Origin: Niveibacterium umoris
GTDB lineage: Bacteria > Pseudomonadota > Gammaproteobacteria > Burkholderiales > Rhodocyclaceae
Assembly: GCF_014197015.1 (NCBI RefSeq)
Contig: NZ_JACIET010000003.1
Span: 155,505 to 219,504, forward strand
Length of the DNA stretch: 64,000 bases
Direction: 5' to 3'
In this document: in pieces, positions 17,160-27,409 of the stretch
Numbering within the stretch: position 1 is the first letter of the stretch
Layout: every line of letters begins with the position of its first letter
The notes under the pieces: model-generated
Seen by the model: only the letters and a program-made list of their open reading frames with translations
Databases searched by the model: none
What the model was told of the DNA's origin: nothing
Made by a program: the position numbers and the translations under genes

Positions 17160-18112
17160 CAGGCCACCCGGTTGATGGGTTCGCCGCGCAGGTAGGCATC
17201 GATGTTGTCGACCGCGCTATCCGCCAGGCGCTGGATCGCTGCACGCGACGACCACGCCATGTGCGGCGTGATGATGAGGTTGGGAATGTCGGGCGCGAGC
17301 AGCGGATGCCCGGGCGGCGGAGGCTCCTGCGACAGCACGTCTGTCGCCGCCCCGGCGATGCGCCCGCTGCGCAGCGCTTCCGCGAGCGCCGGCTCGTCCA
17401 CGAGCCCCCCCCGCGCGGTATTGATCAGCACCGCCGTGGGTTGCATGCAGGCAAATTCGGCCGCGCCCATCAGCAGGCGCGTCTCGGCGTTGAGCGGACA
17501 GTGCAAGGACACCACATCGGCGACGCGCAGCGCATCGTGGAACGCCATGTAGCCGTCGCGCACCTGGGATGCGCCCTTGCGCTCGGCCAGCACGACCCGC
17601 ATGCCGAGCGCTTCCGCCCGCCGGATCAGGCCATCACCGAGCGAGCCGCGCCCGACAACCGTCAGCGTCGCTCCGCACAGGTCGGCCACCGGCCGGTCAA
17701 AAAGCCCGAAGCTCGCGGCGCGGCTCCAACGCCCGCTGCGCACGTCATCGACATAGGCCAGCAGGTTGCGGCGCAGCGCCATCATCAACATCAGTGCGTG
17801 CTCCGGCACGGTGTCGGCGGCATAGCCACGCACATTGCTCACAACGATGCCGCGGGCGCGACAGGTCGCGAGGTCGACGTTATCGGTACCCGTCGCGGAT
17901 ACCGAAACCATGCGCAGCTCGGGTAGCTTTTCGAGTATCGCGGCACTGAGCACGGTCTTGTTCACCAGCGCGACGCGCGCGCCTGCAAGGCGCACCACGA
18001 CCTCGTCGGCCGGTGTCGTCGCATGATCGATCCATTCATGCGGCGCCGCCGGGCGCTTGAGCGTTACCGGAAGCGAGGCAGTTTCGAGCGAGACGACGCG
18101 CGGCACGGTCAT
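17159..18112 (-). CDS. D-2-hydroxyacid dehydrogenase (NAD-dependent)
   Basis: A 317-residue enzyme of the D-isomer-specific 2-hydroxyacid dehydrogenase family (glycerate/hydroxypyruvate-like), which reduces 2-keto acids with NAD(P)H in the cytoplasm. Visible elements are SATGTDNVDL, the nucleotide loop VVGRGSLG, the catalytic Arg in INTARGGLVDE, and the catalytic His in ITPHMAWSS. ATG 18112 is preceded by CAGGGGAG. An extra 18 codons upstream in frame lack a good ribosome-binding site. It is translationally coupled to the P-type ATPase. Confidence 0.88.
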   Translation of the reverse strand: MTVPRVVSLETASLPVTLKRPAAPHEWIDHATTPADEVVVRLAGARVALVNKTVLSAAILEKLPELRMVSVSATGTDNVDLATCRARGIVVSNVRGYAADTVPEHALMLMMALRRNLLAYVDDVRSGRWSRAASFGLFDRPVADLCGATLTVVGRGSLGDGLIRRAEALGMRVVLAERKGASQVRDGYMAFHDALRVADVVSLHCPLNAETRLLMGAAEFACMQPTAVLINTARGGLVDEPALAEALRSGRIAGAATDVLSQEPPPPGHPLLAPDIPNLIITPHMAWSSRAAIQRLADSAVDNIDAYLRGEPINRVA

Positions 18113-18298
18113 GAAGAGACTCCCCTGCATCCTGAACAGATCCTGGTTCAAGCATAGCCGCTGCACGGGATCGCTTGCGGGACGAAGTCAAACAATCGTC
18201 GCGAGGGACGCGCCGCCATGGAAGGCAACGCGCCCCGAAGGCGCTCCATTCAGAGCTCAGGAAACGCCCAAACCGAGATCGCAGCCCGCTGGACGTAT

Positions 18299-18337
18299 CA
18301 ATATTTCACATTGCGAAACATCCCGCATTGCAATATG
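18299..18337. promoter_or_regulatory. possible operator upstream of the IclR gene
   Basis: An AT-rich island in otherwise GC-rich DNA contains an imperfect inverted repeat: the left arm is CAATATTTCACATTGCG and the right arm is CGCATTGCAATATG, which includes the 8-bp palindrome ATTGCAAT. It lies 35-73 nt before the IclR start, where an autoregulatory site would be expected. Confidence 0.35.
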
Positions 18338-18371
18338 ATGCGCCGTATTCCAAAAGAAAGAAGTTGTCGCA

Positions 18372-19187
18372 GTGGCTGCCGAAGAACCCAAAGCATCGTC
18401 GATCCAGGTGATCGAGCGGATGATGAATCTGCTCGATACGCTGGCAAAGCACCCGGACCCGATTCCGCTCAAGCAACTCGCAGGCGAAACCGGCCTGCAC
18501 CCGTCGACCGCGCATCGCATTCTCGCGGCGATGACCGCGCGCGGCTTTGTCGAACGCGTCGATGCCGGCGTGTATCGCCTCGGCATCCGGCTGCTGCAGT
18601 TGGGCAATGTGGTCAAGTCGCGCATCTCGGTGCGCGATTCGGCGGTTGAGTCGATGCAGAAGCTGCACCTTGCGACCGGAGAGAGCGTCAACCTTGGCAT
18701 GCGCGACGGCGACGACATCGTGTATGTCGAGCGCACCTCGAGCGGCCGCTCTGCAGTGCGGGTGGTGCACATCGTCGGGGCACGCGCCCCCTTGCACACC
18801 ACGGCGACCGGCAAGCTCTTCCTCGCCGAAGAGAGCAACGCGCGCATCGCCGAGTACGCGCGCCGCACCGGCCTGCCACCTTCGACGCCAGCCTCGATCA
18901 CGACCCTCGCGGCGCTCGAAAAAGAGCTCGAACGGGTGCGTCGGCATGGCGTCGCCTATGACATGGACGAGGTCGAAAACGGCGTGCGCTGCATCGCCGC
19001 CGGCATACGGGACGATTCCGGCGAGCTGATTGCCGGGCTGTCGCTCTCTACCCCGGCCGATCGCTTCAACCCCGACTGGGCGCCGCTGGTGCGCGACACC
19101 GCGGCCGAAATCTCCGCAACGCTGGGATACTTCAAACCCGAATCGAGCACCGTCGCCCTGCGCAACGACAAAGCACCAAGACGTTGA
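18372..19187 (+). CDS. IclR-family transcriptional regulator
   Basis: A 271-residue regulator. The N-terminal winged helix-turn-helix (about 12-75) contains IPLKQLAGETGLHPSTAHRI, and the C-terminal effector domain has the family blocks LHTTATGKLFLAE and YDMDEVENGVRCIAAGI. IclR proteins control aromatic or carboxylic acid catabolism, often of adjacent genes. Here the divergent hydroxyacid dehydrogenase/ATPase genes are the likeliest targets. The start is a GTG at 18372, and no in-frame ATG fits the domain start. A perfect-stem terminator follows at 19206-19229. Confidence 0.9.
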   Translation: MAAEEPKASSIQVIERMMNLLDTLAKHPDPIPLKQLAGETGLHPSTAHRILAAMTARGFVERVDAGVYRLGIRLLQLGNVVKSRISVRDSAVESMQKLHLATGESVNLGMRDGDDIVYVERTSSGRSAVRVVHIVGARAPLHTTATGKLFLAEESNARIAEYARRTGLPPSTPASITTLAALEKELERVRRHGVAYDMDEVENGVRCIAAGIRDDSGELIAGLSLSTPADRFNPDWAPLVRDTAAEISATLGYFKPESSTVALRNDKAPRR

Positions 19188-19205
19188 TCCGCTTGCGACA
19201 AAAAC

Positions 19206-19229
19206 AAAGCGCGCCGTAAGGCGCGCTTT
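19206..19229. terminator. bidirectional intrinsic terminator
   Basis: A perfect 10-bp stem (19206-19215 with 19220-19229) closes on a GTAA tetraloop, with TTTTCGTTTT to the right and an A-rich tract to the left. It serves the IclR gene (plus) and the convergent pbpG gene (minus). Confidence 0.88.
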
Positions 19230-19250
19230 TCGTTTTGCCGACCCGCAGGC

Positions 19251-20297
19251 TCAGCCAGCAGGCACATGCGCACCAGCCTGATGCGCCACAAGGTTCTCGA
19301 CCCAACGCTTGACACGCTGCGCATCTGCGACACGAGTGAATTTGCCGACCGAGTCGAGCAGCACGATCACCATCGGCTTGTCCGCGAGCCAGGCCTGCAT
19401 CACCAGGCAGCGTCCGGCCTCGTTGATGAAGCCGGTCTTGGAAACGCCGATCTGCCAGTCCGGGCTCTTGACCAGCGCGTTGGTGTTGCGGAAGGTCTGC
19501 TCCCGCCCGCGGACCATCAACGTTTCTTCGTCGTCGGTCGAGAACTGCCGGATCAGCGGGTAGTGCGAGGCGGCAGCCACCATCTTCGCGAGATCGCGCG
19601 CCGAAGACACGTTTTGCGGGTTGAGGCCGGTCGAATCGTGGAAGAAGGTTTCGCTCAAACCCAGCGCCTGCGCCTTGCGGTTCATCGCGAATACGAAAGC
19701 GTTGATGCCGCCCGGGTAGTTCCGGCCTAGCGCTGCTGCGGCGCGGTTTTCCGATGACATCAGCGCGACGTGGATCATCTCCTCGCGCGTCAGTTCGGTA
19801 CCCACCACCAGGCGCGAACTGGTGTTCTTGAGCTTGTCCGTGTCGTCGTCGGTGACGGTCAGCGTTTCAGACAGCGAGAGCTTCGCATCGAGCACCACCA
19901 TCGCGGTCATCAACTTGGTGATCGACGCAATCGGCAACACCGATTCGGCATTGCGTTCGAGCAGCACCTTGCCGGTCCCCAGTTCCTGCACCACGAATGC
20001 GTTGGAATGCAGCAAAGGGTTGCCGTCACGATCAACCGAAACCGACGTCGCGCGCACCGGCGACACCTTCGACGTGCGTGAATCCTGATACAGCGCCTTG
20101 GCAACGCTCACGCGTTTGCTCTTCTTGCTGTTGACCGAAGCATGTACGACATGGTGCCGCGACGAGGTGTGCGCTTTAGCCGTCGATTTGCGCGTGGGCG
20201 TTTTCGCCGATGCGTCTTTCGAATGTGCTGCGAACGCGGGCGTTCCCACGATGCTGGCCGCAACCAGCAAGGCGTAAATCATTCTGGGCTTTTTCAT
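19251..20297 (-). CDS. pbpG: D-alanyl-D-alanine endopeptidase (PBP7-type, peptidase S11)
   Basis: A 348-residue exported penicillin-binding protein with a signal peptide (1-23), a Lys/Ser/Thr-rich linker (24-85), and the S11 catalytic domain. The active-site triad motifs are present: SITK (SxxK), SSEN (SxN) and KTGF (KTG). PBP7 cleaves D-Ala-mDAP crosslinks of peptidoglycan in the periplasm. ATG 20297 follows an AGGGGA ribosome-binding site. The basic linker is longer than in the E. coli enzyme, so the mature protein may be bound to the wall or membrane by charge. Confidence 0.9.
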   Translation of the reverse strand: MKKPRMIYALLVAASIVGTPAFAAHSKDASAKTPTRKSTAKAHTSSRHHVVHASVNSKKSKRVSVAKALYQDSRTSKVSPVRATSVSVDRDGNPLLHSNAFVVQELGTGKVLLERNAESVLPIASITKLMTAMVVLDAKLSLSETLTVTDDDTDKLKNTSSRLVVGTELTREEMIHVALMSSENRAAAALGRNYPGGINAFVFAMNRKAQALGLSETFFHDSTGLNPQNVSSARDLAKMVAAASHYPLIRQFSTDDEETLMVRGREQTFRNTNALVKSPDWQIGVSKTGFINEAGRCLVMQAWLADKPMVIVLLDSVGKFTRVADAQRVKRWVENLVAHQAGAHVPAG

Positions 20298-20371
20298 GCT
20301 TCCCCTTATTCGGCTGGTAAGCGAAACCGGCCTTTTCTTCATAGCGAGATTCTAACAATTTCTCAAGCGGA

Positions 20372-21610
20372 TTAAGAGGATAGCGCACCAATTTCAGACT
20401 GAATCTCAGCATCCTGTTCGGCGGTCATGGCACCGAAACCACTGCGATGGCCGCGAAACTCGCTTTTCACCGAAGCAGGATCCAGACGCAGAAAGCGGAT
20501 CAGATCGTTGCGTTTCATCATGGCGTCACGATAGCCCAGATCGATCAGGGCACGCGTATAAGACGCCTCGAACAACAGATACGACAGCACTGTCGACCCT
20601 GAACGCCCACCAGAACCCACGCCCCGCAGCATCACCCGCATCGGGCGCGGGAGTGCCTTGAAGTGGCGCGCGGCAAGGTGGTCGAGGCGCTCCGACGGCG
20701 AAATCACCAGCGTTTCAATGGGCTTGAGGTTGATGCCCAGCTCGGCACGCAAATGATCGGGAATCTTCGCAACCGTCGAATTGATGCGCTCAAGGCGTTC
20801 AAGGTCCACCGCCAGACCGTCTAGGAAGATAGACGAAAGCGCGTGACCGGCAATTTGCGCCGGCGACGGGTATTTGTCTCCACGCGCCCGACGCGTTTCA
20901 TCCTTGGCTCGCCCGGCCCCGACGACGAGGATGCGCGTGGCGCCAAGGTGCACGGCTGGCGAGACCGGCGCGAGCTGGCGCATCGATCCATCACCGAAGA
21001 ACTCACGGTTGATCTTGATGGCCGGGAAGACGAAGGGGATCGCGCTCGAAGCCATCAGGTGATCCACGTTGAGCCGCGTCGGCACACCCACCCGCGCAGC
21101 CCGGCGCCAGGGTTGCACCCGGTGCGCCGCCTCATAGAAAGTCAGGCTCTCGCCGGTCGCGTAGCCGGAGCAGGTGACGCTGACCGCATAGAGCGCACCG
21201 CAGTCGAGCGCGCGCCCGATCCCGTCGAAATCGAGTTTTGACGAGAGCAGCTCGCGCAGGGGCCGATTGTCGAGCAGCGAGCGCGGGCCGCGCCGCAGCA
21301 GCCATCCCCATAGCAGCGTGCCGCCCCACAGGAGCGCCGACTTGGCGACGGCGAGGCTGTCCGCCCGATAGACGTGCCGCGCGTGAAAGTGCCTCCAAAT
21401 CCAGGCGAGGCGACGCACGCTGCGATCGAAGTCTTCGGCGTAGGAGGCAAGCGCCACCGCGTTGATCGCGCCGGCCGAAGTCCCGCACAGGATCGGGAAT
21501 GGATTGTCCGAGCGCCGCCCCCGCAGTTCGCGGATCGCCCACAACACGCCGACCTGGTATGCCGCTCTGGCGCCTCCACCCGTCAGTACGAGTGCAGCAC
21601 GGTCTTCCAT
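20372..21610 (-). CDS. patatin-like phospholipase family protein
   Basis: A 412-residue cytoplasmic or membrane-associated lipid acyl hydrolase. The oxyanion loop TGGGAR sits at residues 10-15 and the nucleophile motif GTSAG at 43-47 (Ser45). The dyad Asp is in FFGDGSMRQLAP, where the usual DGG is DGS. Length and a long C-terminal helical region resemble the bacterial patatins with a DUF3336-less architecture. ATG 21610 is preceded by GGGGGA. It is convergent with neither neighbour and looks monocistronic. The substrate (phospholipid or polyhydroxyalkanoate-type ester) cannot be read. Confidence 0.85.
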   Translation of the reverse strand: MEDRAALVLTGGGARAAYQVGVLWAIRELRGRRSDNPFPILCGTSAGAINAVALASYAEDFDRSVRRLAWIWRHFHARHVYRADSLAVAKSALLWGGTLLWGWLLRRGPRSLLDNRPLRELLSSKLDFDGIGRALDCGALYAVSVTCSGYATGESLTFYEAAHRVQPWRRAARVGVPTRLNVDHLMASSAIPFVFPAIKINREFFGDGSMRQLAPVSPAVHLGATRILVVGAGRAKDETRRARGDKYPSPAQIAGHALSSIFLDGLAVDLERLERINSTVAKIPDHLRAELGINLKPIETLVISPSERLDHLAARHFKALPRPMRVMLRGVGSGGRSGSTVLSYLLFEASYTRALIDLGYRDAMMKRNDLIRFLRLDPASVKSEFRGHRSGFGAMTAEQDAEIQSEIGALSS

Positions 21611-21679
21611 GCATCTTCCCCCTATCGCCCCTGACAGGGTTTGCGGCACGAATCTGACAAAGCTTTAGCGCCGAGCAGG

Positions 21680-23959
21680 CTATTTGGTGCGCGCGTGGCC
21701 GGCCTCCACCACCGTCAATGCGGTCATGTTCACGATGCGCCGCACGGTGGCCGTCGGCGTGAGGATATGCACCGGCTTTGCCGATCCCAGCAGGATCGGC
21801 CCCACCGTCATGCCGTCGCCAGCCGCGGTCTTGAGCAGGTTGAACGCAATGTTCGCCGCGTCCAGCGTAGGGAAGATCAGCAGGTTGGCATCGTCGCGCA
21901 TACGCGCGTTCGGAAACACCTGCAGCCGGACGCTTGCGTCAAGGGCCGCATCGCCATGCATTTCGCCCTCCACCTGCAGTTCCGGATGGCGTTCGTGGAG
22001 CAGCGCCAGCGCGGCGCGCATCTTCTCGGCAGTGGGCGTGTCGTCGGTGCCGAAACTCGAATGCGACAGCAGTGCCACACGCGGCTGGATACCGAAGCGG
22101 CGCACTTCTTCCGCGGCGAGGCAGGTCATCTCGACGAGTTGCTCGACCGTGGGGTCGTAATTGACGTAGGTATCGCACAGGAACACGGTGCGGCCGGGCA
22201 AGGCCAGCAGGTTCATGGCATAACAGCTGCCCACCCCCTTGGCGCGCCCCAGCACGGTTTCCACGAACTTCAGGTGCAGCTGGTGCAGACCCGACGTGCC
22301 GCATATCAAGCCGTCGGCATAGCCGAACTTGAGCATCAATGCGCCGATCAAGGTCGCGCGCCGCCGCACTTCGCGCCGCGCGTATTCGACCGAGACGCCA
22401 CGCCGCTCCATCAGCGCGTGGTAGTGCGTCCACAGCTCGCGGTAGCGCGGGTCGTCGTCCTGATTGACCATCTCGAAGTCGAGTTCCGGCCGCAGGCGCA
22501 GACCGAAGCGCTCGATGTAGCGCGTGATGACCTCGGGGCGACCGATCAGGATCGGCCTTGCCAGCCCCTCGTCCACCACCGTCTGAACCGCGCGCAGCAC
22601 CCGCTCGGATTCGCCCTCAGCGAAGATGATGCGCTTGGGCGCGCGTTTGGCCGCGGCGAACACCGGCTTCATGATCAGGCCGGACTGCCAGACGAAATTG
22701 TTGAGCCCCTGCCGGTACGCCTCCCAATCGGTGATCGGCCGCGTCGCCACGCCCGAATCCATCGCCGCCTGGGCCACCGCCGGCGCGATCTTGACGATCA
22801 GGCGCGGATCGAAGGGCTTGGGGATGATGTACTCTGGGCCAAAGCTCGCGATGCCCTCGCCATACGCGGCGGCGACGACGTCGCTCTGTTCGGCGCGCGT
22901 GAGTTCGGCGATGGCCCGCACGGCAGCAAGCTTCATCTCGTCGGTGATGGTGGTCGCGCCGACATCCAGCGCACCGCGGAAGATGAACGGGAAGCACAGC
23001 ACGTTGTTCACCTGGTTCGGGTAGTCCGACCGCCCGGTGGCGATGATCGCGTCGTCGCGCACCGCCTTGACCTGTTCCGGCAGGATCTCCGGCGTCGGAT
23101 TCGCCAGCGCGAGAATCACCGGATTGGGCGCCATCCTTGCGACCATCTCGGGCTTCAGCACCCCACCGGCAGACAGGCCGAGAAAAACATCGGCCCCTTC
23201 GATGACGTCGGCGAGCGTGCGGGCATCCGTCTTCTTGGCAAAGCGGTCCTTGACCGGGTCCATCAGCACCGGTCGCCCCTCATAGACCACGCCTTCGATG
23301 TCGGTGACCCAGATGTGCTCGACCGGTATGCCGAGCATCACCAGCAGGTCGAGGCAAGCGAGCGCCGCCGCGCCGGCGCCAGAGGTCACAAGCTTGATCT
23401 GTGACAAATCCTTGCCAAGCAGGTGCAAGCCGTTGAGCAAGGCGGCGCCGACCACGATCGCGGTGCCATGCTGGTCGTCGTGGAAGACCGGGATGTTCAT
23501 CCGCTTGCGCAGTTCGCGCTCGATGTAGAAACACTCGGGCGCCTTGATGTCTTCAAGGTTGATGCCGCCGAATGTGGGCTCCAGCGAGGCGATGGTCTCG
23601 ATCAGCTTGTCCGGATCGGGCTGCTGGAACTCCAGATCGAATACATCGATCCCGGCGAACTTCTTGAACAGCACCGCCTTGCCCTCCATCACCGGCTTCG
23701 CGGCGAGCGGCCCGATGTTGCCGAGCCCCAGCACGGCGGTGCCATTGGTGACGACGGCGATGAGGTTGGCGCGCGCGGTCAGCGTGCCCGCCTCTGCCGG
23801 ATCTGCGACGATCGCATTGCACGCTGCGGCCACCCCTGGCGAATACGCGAGCGACAGATCCTGCTGGTTGGTCAGCGCCTTTGTCGGCGTGACGGCTATC
23901 TTCCCCGGCTTGCCCGCGCGGTGGTATTCCAGCGCTGCAGCCTCAAAACGCTTGTCCAT
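21680..23959 (-). CDS. maeB: NADP-dependent malic enzyme with phosphotransacetylase-like domain
   Basis: A 759-residue MaeB-type enzyme that converts malate to pyruvate, CO2 and NADPH. Residues 1-420 are the malic enzyme ([19 protein letters not shown] and [13 protein letters not shown] for NADP binding). Residues 430-759 form a phosphate acetyltransferase-like domain that in homologues is regulatory and binds acetyl-CoA. ATG 23959 has GGGGAGAG upstream. The gene is divergent from pckG. Both enzymes drain the C4 pool toward C3 compounds, so co-regulation through the 300-nt intergenic region is likely but not proven. Confidence 0.93.
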   Translation of the reverse strand: MDKRFEAAALEYHRAGKPGKIAVTPTKALTNQQDLSLAYSPGVAAACNAIVADPAEAGTLTARANLIAVVTNGTAVLGLGNIGPLAAKPVMEGKAVLFKKFAGIDVFDLEFQQPDPDKLIETIASLEPTFGGINLEDIKAPECFYIERELRKRMNIPVFHDDQHGTAIVVGAALLNGLHLLGKDLSQIKLVTSGAGAAALACLDLLVMLGIPVEHIWVTDIEGVVYEGRPVLMDPVKDRFAKKTDARTLADVIEGADVFLGLSAGGVLKPEMVARMAPNPVILALANPTPEILPEQVKAVRDDAIIATGRSDYPNQVNNVLCFPFIFRGALDVGATTITDEMKLAAVRAIAELTRAEQSDVVAAAYGEGIASFGPEYIIPKPFDPRLIVKIAPAVAQAAMDSGVATRPITDWEAYRQGLNNFVWQSGLIMKPVFAAAKRAPKRIIFAEGESERVLRAVQTVVDEGLARPILIGRPEVITRYIERFGLRLRPELDFEMVNQDDDPRYRELWTHYHALMERRGVSVEYARREVRRRATLIGALMLKFGYADGLICGTSGLHQLHLKFVETVLGRAKGVGSCYAMNLLALPGRTVFLCDTYVNYDPTVEQLVEMTCLAAEEVRRFGIQPRVALLSHSSFGTDDTPTAEKMRAALALLHERHPELQVEGEMHGDAALDASVRLQVFPNARMRDDANLLIFPTLDAANIAFNLLKTAAGDGMTVGPILLGSAKPVHILTPTATVRRIVNMTALTVVEAGHARTK

Positions 23960-24259
23960 GCTCTCCCCGATCAAGTCGTGCCATGAAACGCAACGCCCCC
24001 GTGCGTCCGGCTACTTTCAAACTCGCGGCAGGATACTCGCTGCATGCGACCTTGGGATAAGTCCTTAGTTGTGCTGCCTGTGCCGGGGGCATAGACTTCT
24101 ATAAGACTCAGGATTTTGGTTCGCGCCAGCCAAGAAGAAAAGCTCTTGGTGCGAATGCTGCGGCGTCGTTTCTCTCCTCCCACCGACGCTGGGCCACGTG
24201 CGGTACTCGTCCGCGGGGTATCTGCGTGCGTTCGAATTCGTGGTAACCAGGAGAGAATC
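23960..24259. promoter_or_regulatory. maeB-pckG divergent regulatory region
   Basis: This 300-nt gap holds no gene. It has two short inverted repeats, TAAG-TC-CTTA (24058-24067) and ATAGA-CT-TCTAT (24091-24102), about three helical turns apart. They are candidate operators for a regulator of gluconeogenic carbon flow. I do not recognise the motif. Confidence 0.35.
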
Positions 24260-26092
24260 ATGACCACACGTTTGCCCGAAGCGGCGCTCACTTCCGCTCC
24301 GGAATATGTCCGCCACGCGCGTCTCAAACAGTGGGTGGCAGAAGTCGCCGCCCTCACCCTGCCTGATCGCGTTGTCTGGTGCGATGGCTCCGAGGAAGAA
24401 TCCGCACGGCTGTGTGAAGAAATGGTCGCAGCCGGCCAGATGATCCGCCTCAATCCGGAAAAGCGCCCGAACTCCTTCCTGGCACGCTCCGACCCTTCGG
24501 ACGTGGCGCGCGTCGAAGACCGCACCTACATCTGCACCACCGATCCGCATGACGCCGGCCCCACCAACAACTGGGAGTCGCCGGCCAAGATGAAGGCCAC
24601 GCTGACCGAACTGTTCCACGGCTGCATGCGTGGCCGCACGCTGTACGTGATTCCGTTCTCGATGGGGCCTCTGGGCAGCCCGATCTCGCAGATCGGCGTC
24701 GAAATTTCGGATTCGCCCTACGTGGTGGTGAACATGCGGATCATGACCCGCATGGGTCGTGCGGTGTATGAGGTGCTTGGCGACAACGGCGATTTCGTGC
24801 CGTGCCTGCACTCGATAGGCGCCCCCTTGCAAGCGGGCGAAAAAGACAGCAGCTGGCCGTGCAACCCGACCACCAAGTACATCTGCCACTTCCCCGAGAC
24901 CCGTGAGATCTGGTCCTACGGCTCGGGCTACGGTGGCAACGCACTGCTCGGCAAGAAGTGCTTCGCGCTGCGCATTGCCTCGACGATGGCACGCGACGAA
25001 GGCTGGCTGGCCGAACACATGCTGATCCTTGGCGTTGAAAACCCGCAAGGCGAGAATACCTACGTCGCGGCGGCGTTTCCGTCTGCCTGCGGCAAGACCA
25101 ATTTCGCCATGCTGATCCCGCCGGAGAGTCTGGGCGGATGGAAGGTCACGACGGTTGGCGACGACATCGCCTGGATCAAGCCCGGTCCCGATGGCCGCTT
25201 CTACGCCATCAACCCGGAGGCCGGCTACTTCGGCGTGGCGCCGGGCACGAACGAGAAGACCAACCGTAACGCGATGGCGACCCTGCATGCCAACGTGATC
25301 TTCACCAACGTCGCGCTAACCGACGATGGCGACGTGTGGTGGGAAGGCATGAGCAAGGAAGTACCCGCACACCTGATCGACTGGACCGGGCAAGACTGGA
25401 CGCCAGACTGCGGTCGCAAAGCCGCGCATCCGAACTCCCGCTTCACCGCGCCGGCGGGCCAATGCCCGTCGATCGACGCGAAGTGGGAAGACCCGGCGGG
25501 CGTGCCGATTTCTGCCTTCGTGTTCGGCGGTCGCCGCGCGACAACCGTGCCGCTGGTCTACCAGGCCTTCAACTGGAATTTCGGCGTCTACATGGCGGCG
25601 ACACTCGGCTCTGAGACCACCGCAGCGGCCTTCGGGCAGCAAGGCGTGGTGCGCCGCGATCCGTTCGCGATGCTGCCCTTCTGCGGTTACCACATGGGCG
25701 ATTACTTCAACCATTGGCTGAAGATCGGCCATACGGTCGAGCACACACCGAAGGTGTTCTGCGTGAACTGGTTCCGCATGAACGAAAGCGGCGATTTCAT
25801 GTGGCCAGGCTTCGGCGACAACATGCGCGTGCTCAAGTGGATCGTCGAGCGCTCACGAGGCGAAGTTGGCGCGCGTGAAACCGCGCTCGGCTGGATGCCC
25901 AAGTTCGAGGACATCGAATGGTCCGGCATGGGCATCGGCCGCGAAGAATTCGAAGCGCTTACAGCGATCGACGCTCAAGCCTGGCGCAGCGAGCTTGCCC
26001 TGCACAAGGAATGGTTCGACAAGCTGGGCAAACGCCTGCCACGCACCCTGGCGCTGCAGCGCGAGCTGTTCGAAGAAGCCATCGGCCGCTGA
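24260..26092 (+). CDS. pckG: phosphoenolpyruvate carboxykinase (GTP)
   Basis: A 610-residue GTP-type PEP carboxykinase, the full family length, which turns oxaloacetate plus GTP into phosphoenolpyruvate and CO2 at the start of gluconeogenesis. Visible are the substrate loop [11 protein letters not shown], the P-loop [14 protein letters not shown], the metal/nucleotide motif VGDDIAW, and [19 protein letters not shown] near the C-terminus. The ATG at 24260 is set by AGGAGAGA. Use of the GTP enzyme rather than the ATP form (PckA) is seen in several Rhodocyclales and other bacteria with high-GC genomes. A terminator follows at 26115-26136. Confidence 0.96.
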   Translation: MTTRLPEAALTSAPEYVRHARLKQWVAEVAALTLPDRVVWCDGSEEESARLCEEMVAAGQMIRLNPEKRPNSFLARSDPSDVARVEDRTYICTTDPHDAGPTNNWESPAKMKATLTELFHGCMRGRTLYVIPFSMGPLGSPISQIGVEISDSPYVVVNMRIMTRMGRAVYEVLGDNGDFVPCLHSIGAPLQAGEKDSSWPCNPTTKYICHFPETREIWSYGSGYGGNALLGKKCFALRIASTMARDEGWLAEHMLILGVENPQGENTYVAAAFPSACGKTNFAMLIPPESLGGWKVTTVGDDIAWIKPGPDGRFYAINPEAGYFGVAPGTNEKTNRNAMATLHANVIFTNVALTDDGDVWWEGMSKEVPAHLIDWTGQDWTPDCGRKAAHPNSRFTAPAGQCPSIDAKWEDPAGVPISAFVFGGRRATTVPLVYQAFNWNFGVYMAATLGSETTAAAFGQQGVVRRDPFAMLPFCGYHMGDYFNHWLKIGHTVEHTPKVFCVNWFRMNESGDFMWPGFGDNMRVLKWIVERSRGEVGARETALGWMPKFEDIEWSGMGIGREEFEALTAIDAQAWRSELALHKEWFDKLGKRLPRTLALQRELFEEAIGR

Positions 26093-26114
26093 GCCACAGT
26101 CCCTGACTGTCACG

Positions 26115-26136
26115 AGCGCCGCCCTCGGGTGGCGCT
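26115..26136 (+). terminator. intrinsic terminator after pckG
   Basis: A 10-bp stem with one G-T wobble (26115-26124 with 26127-26136) is followed by TTTCATTT, 22 nt after the pckG stop. Confidence 0.75.
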
Positions 26137-26172
26137 TTTCATTTCCGCCTCTGCCGGGCGTAAAGTGTCGCC

Positions 26173-27360
26173 ATGTCGGAATACACCCATTCACTTTGCG
26201 CCGGGCCGCTCGCGCGCCGCGCACGCGACATCGAACCTTTCCACGTCATGGAATTGCTCGCGCGCGCCCACGCGCTGGAGGCTCAGGGACGCGACATCAT
26301 CCACATGGAGGTCGGCGAGCCGGACTTTCCGACGCCCCCGCCCGTCATCGCCGCGGCGCAAGCCTTTCTTGATCAAGGCTACGTCCGTTACACGCCAGCG
26401 CTCGGCCTGCCAGCCTTGCGCGAGGCCATTGCGGCGCACTACGCCAGGCGCTTCGGCGTCACGATTGAAACCGAACGCATCGTCGTTACCGCTGGCGCAT
26501 CGGGCGCCCTGCTACTGGCCCTTGCCGCGCTGACGGAGCCCGGCGATGCGTGGCTGTTACCCGACCCCGGTTACCCTTGCAACCGGCACTTCGTGCGCGC
26601 GTTCGAGGGAGTGCCGACGGCACTGCCGGTCACCGCTGCCGCTGCTTTTCAGCCAACGCTCGCACAGGTCGAAGGCGCCTGGACGCCCGATACGCGAGGC
26701 ATCATCGTCGCGAGCCCCTCCAATCCGACCGGGACCGTGATCGACACCTCGACGCTTGACCAGATCGCGCAGTTCGTCGGTGCGCGCAAGGGCGCGCTGA
26801 TCGTGGACGAGATCTACCAGGGGCTCACATACGACACCCCGCCGCACACCGCGCTTGGTGGTGGCACCCCCACATTCGTCATCAACAGCTTCTCGAAGTA
26901 TTTCGGCATGACCGGGTGGCGACTGGGGTGGCTGGTGGCGCCCAAGGCTTACGTGCGGGAAATCGAGAAGCTCGCGCAGCACTTCTTCATCAGCCCATCG
27001 ACCCCTGCGCAACACGCCGCACTGGCGGCCTTCGCGCCGGAGTGCATCGCGATTCTCGAATCGCGTCGTGCGGCGTTTGCGCGACGTCGAGAAGTGCTGA
27101 TAGACGGTCTGCTGGCACTCGGTTTCGACATCCCTGCCCGCCCAGCGGGCGCGTTCTACGTCTACGCGGACGTCGGCGGTTTGAGCACTGACAGTTTCGC
27201 GCTTGCGCACCGCCTGCTCGAAGAGGCTGGCGTTGCGGTCACTCCGGGCAGGGATTTTGGCGCCCAATCTCCGGACCGCTGGCTGCGTTTCGCCTACACC
27301 ACGGACGAAGCGCGTATCACCGAAGCGATCGGGCGCATGGCGCGCGTTCTGGCCGGGTAG
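26173..27360 (+). CDS. pyridoxal-phosphate aminotransferase (class I/II)
   Basis: A 395-residue cytoplasmic aminotransferase of fold type I. It carries the MEVGEPDFPTPPP opening, TAGASGALLLAL (cofactor phosphate cup), SPSNPTGT, the DEIYQGLTY strand and the cofactor lysine in NSFSKYFGMTGWRLGW, plus a C-terminal substrate Arg in RWLRFAYTT. It belongs with aspartate/alanine-type transaminases of the AspC/AlaA group. The amino acid used cannot be fixed by sequence alone. It has its own short leader after the pckG terminator. Confidence 0.88.
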   Translation: MSEYTHSLCAGPLARRARDIEPFHVMELLARAHALEAQGRDIIHMEVGEPDFPTPPPVIAAAQAFLDQGYVRYTPALGLPALREAIAAHYARRFGVTIETERIVVTAGASGALLLALAALTEPGDAWLLPDPGYPCNRHFVRAFEGVPTALPVTAAAAFQPTLAQVEGAWTPDTRGIIVASPSNPTGTVIDTSTLDQIAQFVGARKGALIVDEIYQGLTYDTPPHTALGGGTPTFVINSFSKYFGMTGWRLGWLVAPKAYVREIEKLAQHFFISPSTPAQHAALAAFAPECIAILESRRAAFARRREVLIDGLLALGFDIPARPAGAFYVYADVGGLSTDSFALAHRLLEEAGVAVTPGRDFGAQSPDRWLRFAYTTDEARITEAIGRMARVLAG

Positions 27361-27369
27361 AAATGAAAA

Positions 27370-27390
27370 GGGCCGGCTTGGCGCCGGCCC
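27370..27390. terminator. intrinsic terminator between convergent genes
   Basis: A perfect 8-bp GC stem (27370-27377 with 27383-27390) with a 5-base loop. The GAAAAG on its left becomes CTTTTC on the minus strand, so it mainly ends the lytic transglycosylase transcript. It also sits 10 nt past the aminotransferase stop. Confidence 0.7.
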
Positions 27391-27409
27391 TGCGAGTGAA
27401 GCGTCTGAA

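Noticed and set aside
15489..17195. 568-residue plus-strand ORF opposite the P-type ATPase
   Set aside because: Shadow ORF rich in His/Arg/Gln without domain signature.
21641..23404. 587-residue plus-strand ORF opposite maeB
   Set aside because: Antisense shadow. The malic enzyme frame is beyond doubt.
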